From Rutstroemia sp. NJR-2017a BVV2 (taxonomy: Eukaryota; Ascomycota; Leotiomycetes; Helotiales; Rutstroemiaceae): 64,000 nt of DNA. The stretch is taken from positions 1,426,001-1,490,000 of the forward strand of contig NJPS01000010.1 of assembly GCA_002946415.1 (NCBI GenBank), written 5' to 3'. How positions within the stretch are numbered: position 1 is the first letter of the stretch; the number at the start of each line of letters is the position of its first letter. This document shows positions 33,353 through 44,174 of the stretch, in pieces. Position numbers and translations under genes: made by a program. The notes beneath the pieces are model-generated. The model did no database searches. It was not told where the DNA came from and saw only the letters and a program-made list of their open reading frames with translations.

Positions 33353-35380
33353 GATGATGGTGATTAGGTTCTTGTTGTTGATCCTCAAGTATATTGTATA
33401 GAATAAGAATGTGGAATGCAGTGATGTATCTGAGATGCAATTGAGCGAATGGTAAGAAATGTGATTTTGACGTATGTTGATAGTTGGAAAGTTGAGTAGA
33501 GATTGAGGAGTTTTAAAAGCATGAGAACTCAACAATTCTCGAGGGAAATGAGAATTGGGGAGGTTGAGGTACAAGAAAGGAAGCAACGAGGCTCAACTGC
33601 TATCAACAACCTATTTACTTACCGTTGAACAGGGCAAGACCAAACGACATTAGGTAGATATCACAAATAGTAGAGGCCATGACGACCTGTGGTTCAAGAA
33701 CCGGTCGTAGGCAACGCAGAAAGCGACACGGTCGATGAATTTCAGTCTGAACCAGCAATAACCATTGTGATGAAATAGCGACAACTTCACTTCACTACAC
33801 TCGTAGTCGTCAGCGTGGGTATTTGGACATGGACATCTCCGCGGTGGCATGTTTGGTTATTTGAGCGACCACACTAGAAAGAGAACAATCAGCACGGTAG
33901 CTGCATCTGTGGCATTTATTCAATGCTGATTGAAGGGTTTTCTCGTCCGAGTCAGCAGTTGAAGAGAATCCGATCACCATCACATGTAGTGCCTTTCGCC
34001 AAGACATGCCAGGACCAATGGAAGGGAAAAGGTGCAGCTCTATGGGAATAGTAAAGTGCGATTGCACGGTCGTACAATCCCCATTGTTCAATCTTTTGGT
34101 CCGACCCATCCTCGCCATCTGAAAAACACCAAGCCAACTGCATACTGTACAAGGGAGAGGGCGAAAGTAAGAGTCCAGAACACCAGCAGGTCACAACCAA
34201 CCACAAAACCAGACCTTTCCCCCTTCCACCCACCCCCTCTTTCGTCCAAGTGCTTCATACAAACACAACACAACAAGACTATAGAAGGATCGATAAGTCA
34301 GCGTTAATTCAGCAGAGTCCATGGTCCTCTGCGTTTCCCGTTCTAGATATATTTCCTGCCTTTCCCAAAGCATTCGCACGTCGAGATCCTAGATCCTTCC
34401 TACATTCGTGTCATCCAGACCAGAATAGAAGCACACGAAAAGCTTCCCCCTCTTGCCGCTTGCCGCTTGGGTTGTGCCTCATATCACATTCTTAGGTCAA
34501 ACTTTGTTGAAGTATTACTCGTAAGGTTACTTGTAACTGAGTACGAAGTACAATACATTACCTCCGCACTGGTAGCCTTATGTTGTAATACGGTACATTG
34601 ACTATTTCAATTCATTATCGCCCGCCGCCCGCCGCCCGCCGCCCGCCCTCGCCGTCACTCGTATTCACCCTCATCAACATCCTCACCTCACTTCACCGAC
34701 CGTACCCTCGACACTTTTCGATAGTTACGGTACTAGTGGGTGTATCATCTCCATGTTGACGAAGATCTTGTCTTGAGAGATTTTTACTCACTGGCATTCC
34801 CAGCCTCAAACTTTACTGGATTCTTGTAAAAAGGTACCACAAACTCTCCTGGCATCCTGCACCTGCGCACCATCCATACTCGGGCCGCCGTTGCTGAATA
34901 CCCATAGTCCCTTGACTTTGCCGTACTTTCCACTTTACAACGATCCAACGAATAAACTGCAGCCTCCAGGAACAAGGGCATACATATGCTGACTGTCCAA
35001 GTTAAAGCTCTCTGCAATTCACTATCGTATCTTCCCATCACCAACACACTTCGCACAGTTCGAATCGGATAGAAGTCCTGCACACGAATTGCCGCGGATC
35101 CAACGGCTTATCGAAGATATACACGATAAAACGATACAAACCGAAAAAGCAACCGCATCCTCAAAGACAAACAAACGGAACTAAGTTGTATCTCCGCACA
35201 TCTCGCTCTGACGATCTCACCACTATCTCCGGCACAAGGCTCATTAAGCATTGCCGGATAGCTTCCTTTCACTTCCAGGTGAACCGCCACATCGTTTCTC
35301 GAACGTCAATCTGGCAAACACACGATCAATCAGCGACCACGAACTCCACCAATAATTCCAAATAACTAAACTCCTAGACG
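33353..35380. other. Divergent intergenic region, long leader of the phosphatase gene
   Basis: This 2-kb region lies between two divergent genes. A small minus-strand frame at 33650-33850 (66 codons, Cys-rich start MPPRRCPCPNTHADDYEC, ATG in a good context) could be a short gene, but it has no recognisable family. A GC-rich heptamer array at 34621-34648 is listed separately. The last ~300 bp before 35381 are probably 5' UTR. Confidence 0.45.
34621..34648. repeat. GC-rich heptamer array, possible G-quadruplex on minus strand
   Basis: Four units of CCCGCCG give C-runs at 34621, 34628, 34635, 34642 and 34646. The minus strand therefore has five GGG runs with loops of 1-4 bases. It lies about 735 bp upstream of the Ppz phosphatase start. 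Confidence 0.8.
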
Positions 35381-37058
35381 ATGGGCAATCAACCATCTAA
35401 GGGCTCCGGCTCTGCTACACCCAGGCGAAATGCGTCCCAAACGTCATTGGATAGAGGAGCAGATTTGCAATCCTATCCTTCTTTCAGCAAAGCAGACACC
35501 AAAGAGTCTCAGCGGTCTTTTAGAGGCGCCATTCGATCAAAAATACCAGGTACTAAGACTGACAGCCCAAGAAATTCAATTGCCGGATTAAGCAACACCG
35601 GAGATTTCAACGACAAATCGGATGCGACCACAGGAAGAGGCTCTAGGACAGGTAAATCATTAGCCAACTCCGACTCACCAACTTCACCGACGTCACCTCG
35701 AGATTCTGCGGAAGATGTATCTTCACCACTCGACGAAACCAAGCCACCTCCCTCACCTGTTCAATCTGCATCTGTGAAGGCGGGACATCATGATGTTGGT
35801 GCCGCACAACGCAGCGGTGAGGTTGATCATGTTTCCGATCAACCACCTTCAGGCACGACCAATCCCCACGCACATTTACAACGAGCTGGTCAATCAATTT
35901 TGGTAAAGAGGGCGAACGAGATTAACCCAATTCAGCAGGATGCCTTACTTGCTTCGACAAGCGGAGGAGACGAAACCGCCGCCTCGACTTCTCTTTCCAT
36001 GGCTATGGGCGATTTGAAGGATTCTGATATTGACGACTACATTAAACGATTACTAGACGCCGGGTATGCTGGAAAGACTACAAAGGGTGTTTGTCTTAGG
36101 AATGCCGAAATAAATTCAATCTGCTCTCGTGTGAGAGAGATTTTCTTGGAACAGCCACCACTCATCGAATTAGAGGCCCCAGTTAAGATTGTGGGAGATA
36201 TCCACGGGCAATATTCTGACCTCATACGCATGTTCGAGATGTGCGGATTCCCTCCATCTGCCAACTTCTTATTCCTTGGAGATTACGTTGATCGGGGCAA
36301 GCACTCCCTCGAGACTATCTTGTTACTCATGTGCTACAAGATTAAGTATCCGGAAAACTTCTTTTTGCTGAGAGGTAATCATGAATGTGCGAACGTTACG
36401 CGAGTCTATGGCTTTTATGATGAGTGCAAGCGAAGATGCAACGTCAAGGTCTGGAAGACTTTTGTTGATACCTTTAACTGCGTATGTTGTACTCTTATTC
36501 TGTGCATATTACCTTCGCTGACTTCTCAAATAGTTACCTATTGCTGCCATCGTTGCTGGAAAGATCTTCTGTGTTCATGGAGGATTATCCCCAGCTCTTA
36601 GCCATATGGATGATATTAGACATATTGCACGACCAACCGACGTTCCAGACTTTGGTCTCCTTAACGATCTCTTATGGTCCGATCCTGCCGATCAAGAAAA
36701 AGACTGGGAAACGAGTGAAAGAGGCGTTAGTTATTCTTTTGGCAAGAAAGTCATTACAGAATTCCTAGCACGACATGATTTCGACTTGGTGTGTCGAGCC
36801 CATATGGTTGTCGAAGACGGATATGAGTTCTTTGAAGACCGAATTCTCGTCACAGTGTTCTCGGCACCGAACTACTGTGGCGAGTTTGACAACTACGGTG
36901 CTGTTATGAGTGTCTCTACAGAGCTTTTGTGTAGCTTTGAGCTTCTCAAACCACTGGATTCTAGTGCACTGAAGAGTCAGATGAAGAAGAGCCGCAACAA
37001 GAGAAACAGCATAATCAACAGTCCTCCACCGACAGGATTCGCCCCTCAGAGCGTGTAG
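35381..37058 (+). CDS. ppz1: Ppz-type serine/threonine protein phosphatase (541 aa, two exons)
   Basis: Exons 35381..36481 and 36534..37058, with a 52-nt intron. The N-terminus [10 protein letters not shown] fits an N-myristoylation site (Gly2). About 210 disordered Ser/Pro-rich residues follow, then a PP1-like catalytic domain (about 215-515). The metal-binding motifs are GDIHGQ (272-277), GDYVDRG (300-306) and GNHE (332-335), followed by HGGLSP and [11 protein letters not shown]. The long myristoylated N-terminal extension on a PP1-like core is characteristic of fungal Ppz phosphatases. These control monovalent-cation homeostasis, salt tolerance and cell integrity, and are inhibited by Hal3-type proteins in yeast. 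[15 protein letters not shown] differs slightly from the usual PP1 helix but no catalytic residue is lost. Confidence 0.95.
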
Positions 37059-38486
37059 TGACCCAATCGACAGTGCGTCGCTTGGATTTATGAGACGATA
37101 CTACGAGCCGGCGCTATGGATAAAGGTGCAATGCACAATTAAAATGACACGGGAGAACTGGAACAGTATGAGATATGCGATGTGACGATCTATGTCTGCG
37201 AAAAAAATACGACTGTCAATCCTTCATGAGTGGACAAAGTGTGCGATGGTGAAATATCGATTCGACAAGTTAAGAGGCATGTGAAAGTGTCGGCTTGATT
37301 GGAGACACCTTTTTCTATAGCATCAAGAATTTCACATAGATGTTTATGGGAAGACTAAAGATGGAGGGGCGATAGATTTCTGAACGCGTGCGTGTGGATG
37401 GTCTCACTTTCGTTTACTGATTGGGTTGGGGTTCCTGTCTTTCTGTCTGCGATAATATGGTTTTTACTCACGGAGGATGGGTTTTGGACGTGAGGGATTG
37501 GGATTCATTTTCACACTGGCGCTACTTTTTTATTTATTTGTTCTTTGTTTCGGTGTGTCTCTTCGAAGACACGGACCGCATGCACACTCTACTTTTTATG
37601 GTTTTTGTTTTATTTTTTTATATTTTCCCCTCTGCTTCGGGACACGGTAGAGCATTCGTGCATGGGGAGGTGCATACATGAGATGGATGGATGGATGGAG
37701 GGCTAGGTGTTGGTTGGGTTAAAGGAGATGGAGATGGAGGGGCAACGTTGGGTAGGCAGCGCGCGACTTTTATGTATTCTATACTACTACAGAATGGTGT
37801 AGATGAGGGAGATATGATGAGTAGGTAGGAGTGGGGTTGTGGGGAAGGGATAGTCGGACGTTAGTCGAGTCTGGGGAGGGATGGACGGGCTTCATGTGGT
37901 ATGGGATACGGGAATGAGGTCAGATGAAGTGAGAGGAGATAAGAGGAGAATGGAATGAATGAATGAATGATTGATTGATTGAAATGACAAGAATGATTTA
38001 TTTGACATGAATGATTGAATGGACGAGTGTGGTTATAATCCGTATACACGAACAGACCTACTTATCCTATCCAGCCGTTGCGTCCTGTGATCCTGCTACA
38101 TTATATATATGCGCTTGTGAACGTAATTCTGTCTAGATGTGCCACGACTTAGGAGCAACTTTCCTAATATGTGTTTCTGACATATAGGAGGAAGACACCG
38201 GACCGAAAATTGATATAGGCTGGCGGGAAGTGGGCGAATCCTGAAGTCGGTCTGGGGTTGCGGAGAGCAGTCTGGTGTTGAATAGGTTAGTGCTTCGTGT
38301 TTCTTTATAATCGGTGTTGCTTGAGAAACATCATCCAATAGCGAGGTGTTTTCTGGTGATGGTCTTGGAAGGAACACGGCTCTAATTACCCTGCATACTT
38401 GGAACATTGTAAAGGTAAGACTCCAGTATCTTCCTCATGATAAATTTTATCTTAAATTAGTATATAAACCACACCACTCCTCATCC
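37059..38486. other. Converging intergenic region
   Basis: This is 1.4 kb between two converging genes. It has GGATGGAT and GAGATG simple repeats (about 37681-37740) and GAATGAAT/GATT repeats (37953-37981). Possible frames are short and hydrophobic by composition only. No gene is supported. Confidence 0.45.
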
Positions 38487-39395
38487 TCACCCCCTCAACT
38501 CAATAAACCTCGCTTCCTCCCCCTCCTTCCCCCACTCCTCCCCCTCCCCCTCCCTCCCAATATCCTTCGTAACCACTCCCATCCCCACCAAAACCACACC
38601 AACCAAAATCTCCATCAACGTCGCAAAAACCAACTTCGCCGCTTCGCTCGACGGAGCTGTCCTTCCCAATACCCGCCATATACTGACCACCGCGTAAATA
38701 GTCCGAGCCCCTAGAAACGGCAACGCGATCGCGATTCCGATAAGTAGTCGGGTGCCTGCTTTATACGAGGTTGCGTGTGCGGGTTCGTCACGGTGCTGTG
38801 GAAGGAAGGCGAGAATTATGAAAAAGAGGAGCAGGAGGAAGCAGAGGAGGAGGAGGAGCAGGCCTAGACGTGTGAGGTGGACGTAGATAGGTGAAATCGA
38901 GCCGGCACTGGTGGTGAGGATGGGGATGAGGCCGGTGAGGATTAGAGCGAGGGAGAGGGAGATGAGGAGGGGGTATAGGAGGAGGGGGATATGGATTCGA
39001 ATGCGGGGTTTATTGGTGTGGGGAAGGCGGGCGGAGTATCTGGGGTTATTAGTCTTTTCCTATCATGAATAGGAGCAGAATATGAAACAGTAGGAAACAT
39101 AACATACGCTTCATGCAAAACTCCCAGGATCCCCAGGAGCAAGAGACTGAGACCGATGGAGTTTACCAAAAGCGCAGCTTTAGGAGTAGCATTGGCGTTG
39201 TCGTCGTGGATGGTTAGCCCGGATCCGATGATCCGGAGGAGGAGAAAGATGCTAATGGAGAGCCAGCCTAGGAAATTTGATTGAAAGTGCTTGTAGAGAG
39301 TGAAGAGGGAGGGGAGGAAGAGGGAGATGTAGACTATCTATGAGGAGAATGATGGTGAAGGCTTTGGGGTCAGCGGGGCTGGTTGAGGAGGGCAT
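38487..39395 (-). pseudogene. DUF7702-type seven-helix membrane protein, frameshifted near its start
   Basis: The ATG at 39395 opens MPSSTSPADPKAFTIILLI, but a tandem duplication of four bases (CTAT twice at 39334-39341) shifts the frame and leads to an early stop. Without the extra four bases, the frame runs on through YISLFLPSLFTLYKHF, a 68-nt intron (39040-39107) and a second exon (38487..39039) to give 278 residues. The restored pattern has seven hydrophobic helices, an RIIGSGL motif after helix 2, NSIGLSLLLLGILGVLHEA, and GARTIYAVVSIW near helix 6, all in keeping with the fungal DUF7702 family of unknown function. The rest of the frame, both splice sites and the stop are intact, so decay is recent, or it is a sequencing error. 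An unrecognised 5' intron ending at the CATAG is an alternative. Confidence 0.7.
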
Positions 39396-40372
39396 TTTGG
39401 GGGGTGGAGGGAATGGGAGATTGAGAAGAATGAATGAGCGAATGATGGATGAATGAGCGAATGATGGATGAATGAATGGATGAATGCGTAAAGAAAAATA
39501 GATACAGTGTTACAAAACCAAAACATGAAGACATTCACATCGACTCGGTACGGCCATTATATGTAAGACTTACAATCCCAACCCAGCACATCCAAATAAG
39601 GAACGAGCCTATTCTTGCATACCACATAACGCAACTCAGCCCTGCGAAGCCAGTCCTGAAACTACCAGAAGTGCAGCAAGGAAATCCTGCTAGCCAACAT
39701 TTACTGTCAAAGCTCGCAGCACGAGGAGGCGCGGAAATTCAGCAGGTGTTTGATAGGGTAGTATTTGAATAAGCTTGCGGGGACTAAACTACTTGGAGCG
39801 AAATGGTGAATGCGAATGTAGATAGACGAGATTTAGAGGGCATGGGGAGTGAGGGAATGGCAGGGGGTGTTGGTGCGACTGTAGGTGAGATGAGATGAGT
39901 GGAGGTTGGTTTTGAATGTGCGGAGGTTCGGAGCCGTAGAAGTTTTACGGGCAATGTCGCTTGTTTGAGGAGTAAGCGGATACTGTGCCTTCCTGTCCTA
40001 GGTATGAGCAATTCGCAGCATGGGAGGGTCAAACGATATGTCCACGGATGATTACTCATTTGACTGAAAATACCCTGCAGAGAAATACATTCATTGCTTG
40101 CTCAGACATGTTGCAGTGGTTGTTTTTCGGGTAATGACTTGAACTTTCAAACGAGGTAGAAAGTATTGTGATACAGTAGTAGGCGGGACAGCTTGTCCCC
40201 TATGACAAACGATGAAATGCAGTTTATAATACATTGTGAAAGACATGCCAAAACTCTACCATGGTGTCTGGTGATGAAGCTAATCGCCCCGAAACGCTTT
40301 CTTCGAAATCGTCGACAGCTTATTGATGGTAGGTAAGCGCTTCAGTTGCTGTCGACAATCAATGTAAAGTTC
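39396..40372. other. Intergenic, simple repeats near the DUF7702 start
   Basis: GAATGAGCGAATGATGGAT repeats lie at 39430-39485, just upstream of the DUF7702 gene. A plus-strand frame of 98 codons (39476-39772) has no family features and begins in these repeats, so it is not called. Confidence 0.4.
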
Positions 40373-41548
40373 TTATATTCCCTCTTTGTCCAACGGTAGA
40401 TCTTCAGCATCTTCATAGGTCTCTGATGCCCCATGGACTACATTATATGCTACCGATGGATCTGCGGGGCGAAGCCGTGATGATATTCGCGTAAAAAGTC
40501 TCTTCAAGGCAGGTACAAGAGTAACTCCTGTCTCTACCTGAGCGTTACCATCACTGATATTGGAAGCCTTCATAGATTCAAGAAACTGGCCAACACCTTT
40601 TTCAGAATCTTTCGCATCTATATCCTTGAAATAGTTGTAAAATCCCGTCGACAGCACGACTACCAACCCGCCTAATATCTTCCATGTGGTAAATCCGGAT
40701 GATCGCAATGACGGAAAGAGAAAATACTGAGTTATGGCGATGGTGAGTAAGCTTATTGAAGTGCCGACCAGTTTCATCAAATTATCCTTCTTCCTCAGCA
40801 TGGCTGCAACAATCAAGCCGACGCCGGCTGTCAAGCATGCGAAATATATTGCGATTGTGACGGTAGCAGTCAATAAGATATTCGGTTTATCCGATCGGTC
40901 TTTCGAAGGACTCAGCCGCGTCGCAATGGGATATGATATGATCGAGAAGAACGCTCCCCATATGTATAACCAGAACTGCGATTCCCAGAACGACCCGGAC
41001 TTGGTGAGAGATTCGCTCGCAATGCTCGCGATAGCAGAAAACATGGCAATGACTAGTCCTGCAACTGGTGCCAAGAGCCATCCTTTCGTATTGTCGCCGG
41101 AAGGGACACTAAAGAGAACAAGTCCAACCGACAGGAAGGCGAGAGATATCCATGCATTTTTGTTACTCTGTCGCCTAACCCAGAGGTGGTGCAGCAGTGC
41201 TGTCGCCGGGAGCTTCGCAAGCATACATACTTGCAGTAAGCTCGGTGATGTAGCTGGCAGGACGCTGAAGTATATCAAGTTGTTCGTAAGATACAACGCT
41301 GCTGGAAACCCGTATCGCATGATTTCCTTCGCATGATTTGAATTGCATTTCTTTTGTATCGACTCAAGTCCAGCTTCAGAATATGCAGTGATGACGACTG
41401 CAATGACCAGCTTCAAGGTCTCGGAGAGAAGGGCGACCAAGGAAGGGGTGATATGAGGGGCTGTTTGGAACGCGAAATACGCATAGTTTGCGCGTATGGT
41501 CTCTCCCACAATGTAGATTGGCAGCAGATTGTCCGTGAATGAGCTCAT
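40373..41548 (-). CDS. Nucleotide-sugar transporter, SLC35A/UDP-galactose-transporter family (391 aa)
   Basis: A single exon encoding a protein with about ten hydrophobic helices and a soluble C-terminal tail of ~75 residues. Family features include the N-terminal half with NNLIYFSVLPATSPSLLQV and a following KLPATALLHHLWVRR (the usual form has K-P-L-T/F-T-A). The C-terminal half has TAGVGLIVAAMLRKKDNLMKLVGTSIS, corresponding to the conserved GL.VA...K..DN..K.FA segment. These proteins exchange nucleotide sugars for the matching monophosphate in Golgi or ER membranes, feeding glycosylation and wall polymer synthesis. The exact sugar cannot be read from sequence. Position-specific changes such as SVLPATS in place of the more usual ALSNLDA-like helix suggest a divergent, fungus-specific subgroup. 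Confidence 0.85.
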   Translation of the reverse strand: MSSFTDNLLPIYIVGETIRANYAYFAFQTAPHITPSLVALLSETLKLVIAVVITAYSEAGLESIQKKCNSNHAKEIMRYGFPAALYLTNNLIYFSVLPATSPSLLQVCMLAKLPATALLHHLWVRRQSNKNAWISLAFLSVGLVLFSVPSGDNTKGWLLAPVAGLVIAMFSAIASIASESLTKSGSFWESQFWLYIWGAFFSIISYPIATRLSPSKDRSDKPNILLTATVTIAIYFACLTAGVGLIVAAMLRKKDNLMKLVGTSISLLTIAITQYFLFPSLRSSGFTTWKILGGLVVVLSTGFYNYFKDIDAKDSEKGVGQFLESMKASNISDGNAQVETGVTLVPALKRLFTRISSRLRPADPSVAYNVVHGASETYEDAEDLPLDKEGI

Positions 41549-42026
41549 GATGTAAACGACAGAGAACTCGACAGCTGAGGAGATGGATTGAAAAGGAAGA
41601 GAGCATTCAGGTAAGCAACGAATTCATATCCCAATTGATCGGAAAGAAGCAATGTAAGGGGTTGACAGAAGTAAGCCGTGTGTCTCATCCGTATTTGTTA
41701 TTTCCAAGCCACTTCACACGAAGTATTTGGATGTCGCGCCTGCTGTAACTTGACATTGCGACCTGTTTAGGAAGTTATGATAAAACAGAAGATGGGCAAC
41801 AAGAAGGACAAGAGACTCCCTCAGTGTAGCCATGCCGTGGGTGCACGAAATAATTGTCAACATCGTGTTAAATTAACCGAGCCACTGTGTTCTGACTTCC
41901 ACATACAGCTCGCTTTCACATCATCAGCAACATTGATTCCTTTCGATGTACCTATTCACATACTCGAAGGAGAAAACAAAGTATGTGCGTTTTGAATAAA
42001 AAGACAAAAAAGCGAGAAAAAGAAAT
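41549..42026. other. Promoter-side intergenic region of the sugar transporter
   Basis: This is 0.48 kb between the transporter start and the 3' end of the tRNA gene. An A-rich stretch at 41993-42026, read on the minus strand as a T-run just past the tRNA, would serve as its RNA polymerase III terminator. No protein gene is supported. Confidence 0.5.
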
Positions 42027-42123
42027 GGGCGCATCCCGGGATCGAACCGGGGACCACTTACAGTTAGACGTCTTGGATGACCAAGGTCCCTAAGCAAGTA
42101 TTATACCACTAAACCAATGCACC
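42027..42123 (-). tRNA. tRNA-Pro (anticodon AGG) with a 25-nt intron
   Basis: Read on the minus strand. The acceptor stem GGTGCAT pairs with ATGCGCC (one G-T pair), with discriminator C. The D arm has GTTTAGTGGTAT. The anticodon stem CTTGC pairs with GTAAG, and the loop TTAGGG-T gives anticodon AGG. The T arm CCCGG-TTCGATC-CCGGG is perfect. The 25-nt intron (42063-42087) lies directly after the base 3' of the anticodon, the standard eukaryotic place. It contains ACCTTGG, which can pair with the anticodon as needed by the splicing endonuclease. A run of T residues follows the 3' end, as expected for RNA polymerase III. Confidence 0.93.
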
Positions 42124-44174
42124 GTGAAATGATTTCAAGTTATACTTCGATCAGCAAATTCCCATATATAAATATTATTCTTCACAGCTACACAATTTAG
42201 CCAAATTTCGACACCTGGTAGTCAACTGCATTCTTACTATAATTATCTTTTCTTTCATTCAACATTAGAAATATCCGTTTTTCTTTTGCTATACCGTTTT
42301 AAATGTTTAGATTCAGGAGATTTCTTTTGGTCAGCAGTGAAGAGTAATTTTACTTCTCAAATCACCCCTCTAGGAGTCATGTTGGCATGGTTAAACAGAG
42401 CACCACTTGTTGTTGATGATGGAGAAGACAGAAGGTGAGATCGAATCGTACTTATATATATGTACGACTCGAGTATGATTCTTCCAGTCTTATCAGCGAA
42501 TCTTATCAATGAATCTTCCACGTTGATTTCCAAATGTTCTTTATTACAAATCCCTTCGTTCTTACAGTCACCGATGCATGCACCATCACCCTTACGATTT
42601 CATCACCGACGCCAGCGTCGCTCTCACCCAATCAGTTCCACCTAAGGTTTAGTTTCTACTTGGTATGATTGATCATTCCACAAGTCCAATCTACAAACTG
42701 TATCAGTTGGCGATTTAGAAGGCATGTAACCCAGCGCTGCGACCGGAGCACAACGACACGATTGTTGATGAACCTGCTGGGACACGAAACCATGCAAAGT
42801 ATCAAGCGGCAAAATGTGGAGCGCGAGCAGTTGCCGGAAACTTGGACAACGAGGCTATGGCATCTGGGTTGTGTGAAGTTGCACGACGTGAAGCTCAGGG
42901 GCCGCCGACCGAGAACAGCGTAAATTCCCCAAGGATGGGACTTGGAGACCTACTGGAAATTCTGAGTTTCGGCATGTTGTGAGCCATGTGCCTAGCGATG
43001 CTAAATACAGAGGGAAGGGCATATAATATATCTGAAGAAGAAAGGAGGAAACTAAAATCTCCAGGACGAAACAATATCAGTGTAGAGGCACACCTGGTCC
43101 AAGAGAGAGTCGAGGTGTACCGATCCCATTGTAATTACTATGGTAACAAAGGCTGACCTGCTGGGCCATGGAAGGAGTGTGTCTCTTCAAAAGCGTTCCT
43201 ACAAGGCATTAATGCTTGAGGTGCCTGTTGCTCTTCACGACGCAAGTATACCTTATCCCTGTCGAAGGGCTGTTGCAGGCTAGAAAGCGACTCTCAACAT
43301 AACCAGAAAGTCATACCTTGTTTTTGCACCTTCGAAGAGCGTGCTCATAGCTTTTATGCCGACTTCCCAGAAGCGTACTGGTGACGCTGAGGAAATTATG
43401 ACCGAAGAGCTGATGGCAATGGATTCCGATGGACCATAGGAAGTCGAGGAGCTCTTCGAAGGCTCGATCTCGTCTGAGAAAACCCGAAAGGAAGAAGGAA
43501 GAGAAGAGCGCTGAGTATGAGGAGAGTGGTTTGGTCCGGATTTATGGCTGCTTAGGAGGTTGAGGAGTTTATGGTGCAGAAGCTTCTAAAGGTGCATCGG
43601 CCAAGCAACAACACTGTATGGCCATGTCTCTTTCTCATCAAGTTCTTTACTCTGTTCCAAGATTGATCTGGGCTTTGACACACCTTCGAGTTGAGTCAAC
43701 CTTTTCTTGATCGGTTAAAGCTGACTTACATACATATATATAAACAACTTTTTAGTCTAAATCATTCATTAATAAATTTTATTTTATTATAAATACAGCA
43801 AGATCGGGACATGGAGATTTTCCGAAATACACAGAACTACCCGACAAACCTGTGAAAAAGCTGCTTGTAACATGATTGGGCGGGAAAAAGAGGGACGATA
43901 TGTCGTGATACTGTACACGATGATTAGTTCGAGCGTATAACTGGCTGTCGAGGGGGACTTCGGGATTATTTAATCAATGACTAAATCATTCGGATAATGA
44001 TAAGTATCCCGACTTTAACCGGTAATAAGCAAGATTATTTGCTCTCTACACTAGAAATCTCTTCCGGCGCGGAAGGAAGTCTGCACGAGCACATCAAAAA
44101 CTTGTACCATGGAGTCTTGAGAAGTCATCAACAAGTTTTGAGGTAGTCTATAATATCTCGATCATTTAATCATC
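42124..44174. other. Intergenic region with a possible decayed gene (about 42720-43620)
   Basis: This is 2 kb upstream of the permease. Between 42720 and 43150, protein-like stretches occur in different frames, interrupted by stops. Examples are the frame reading KFPKDGTWRPTGNSEFRHVV near 42921 and another reading NISEEERRKLKSPGRNNISV near 43026. Neither joins to a full gene. This may be a relic of a gene or transposable element. The segment 43730-43800 is strongly AT-rich. The words CTAAATCATTC recur at 43758 and 43981. Confidence 0.3.

Noticed and set aside
38096..38407. 103-codon minus-strand frame downstream of the DUF7702 gene
   Set aside because: There is no domain or splice support, and it lies in the 3' region between converging genes.
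39476..39772. 98-codon plus-strand frame
   Set aside because: It starts within simple GAATGA repeats upstream of the DUF7702 gene and has no similarity to known families.
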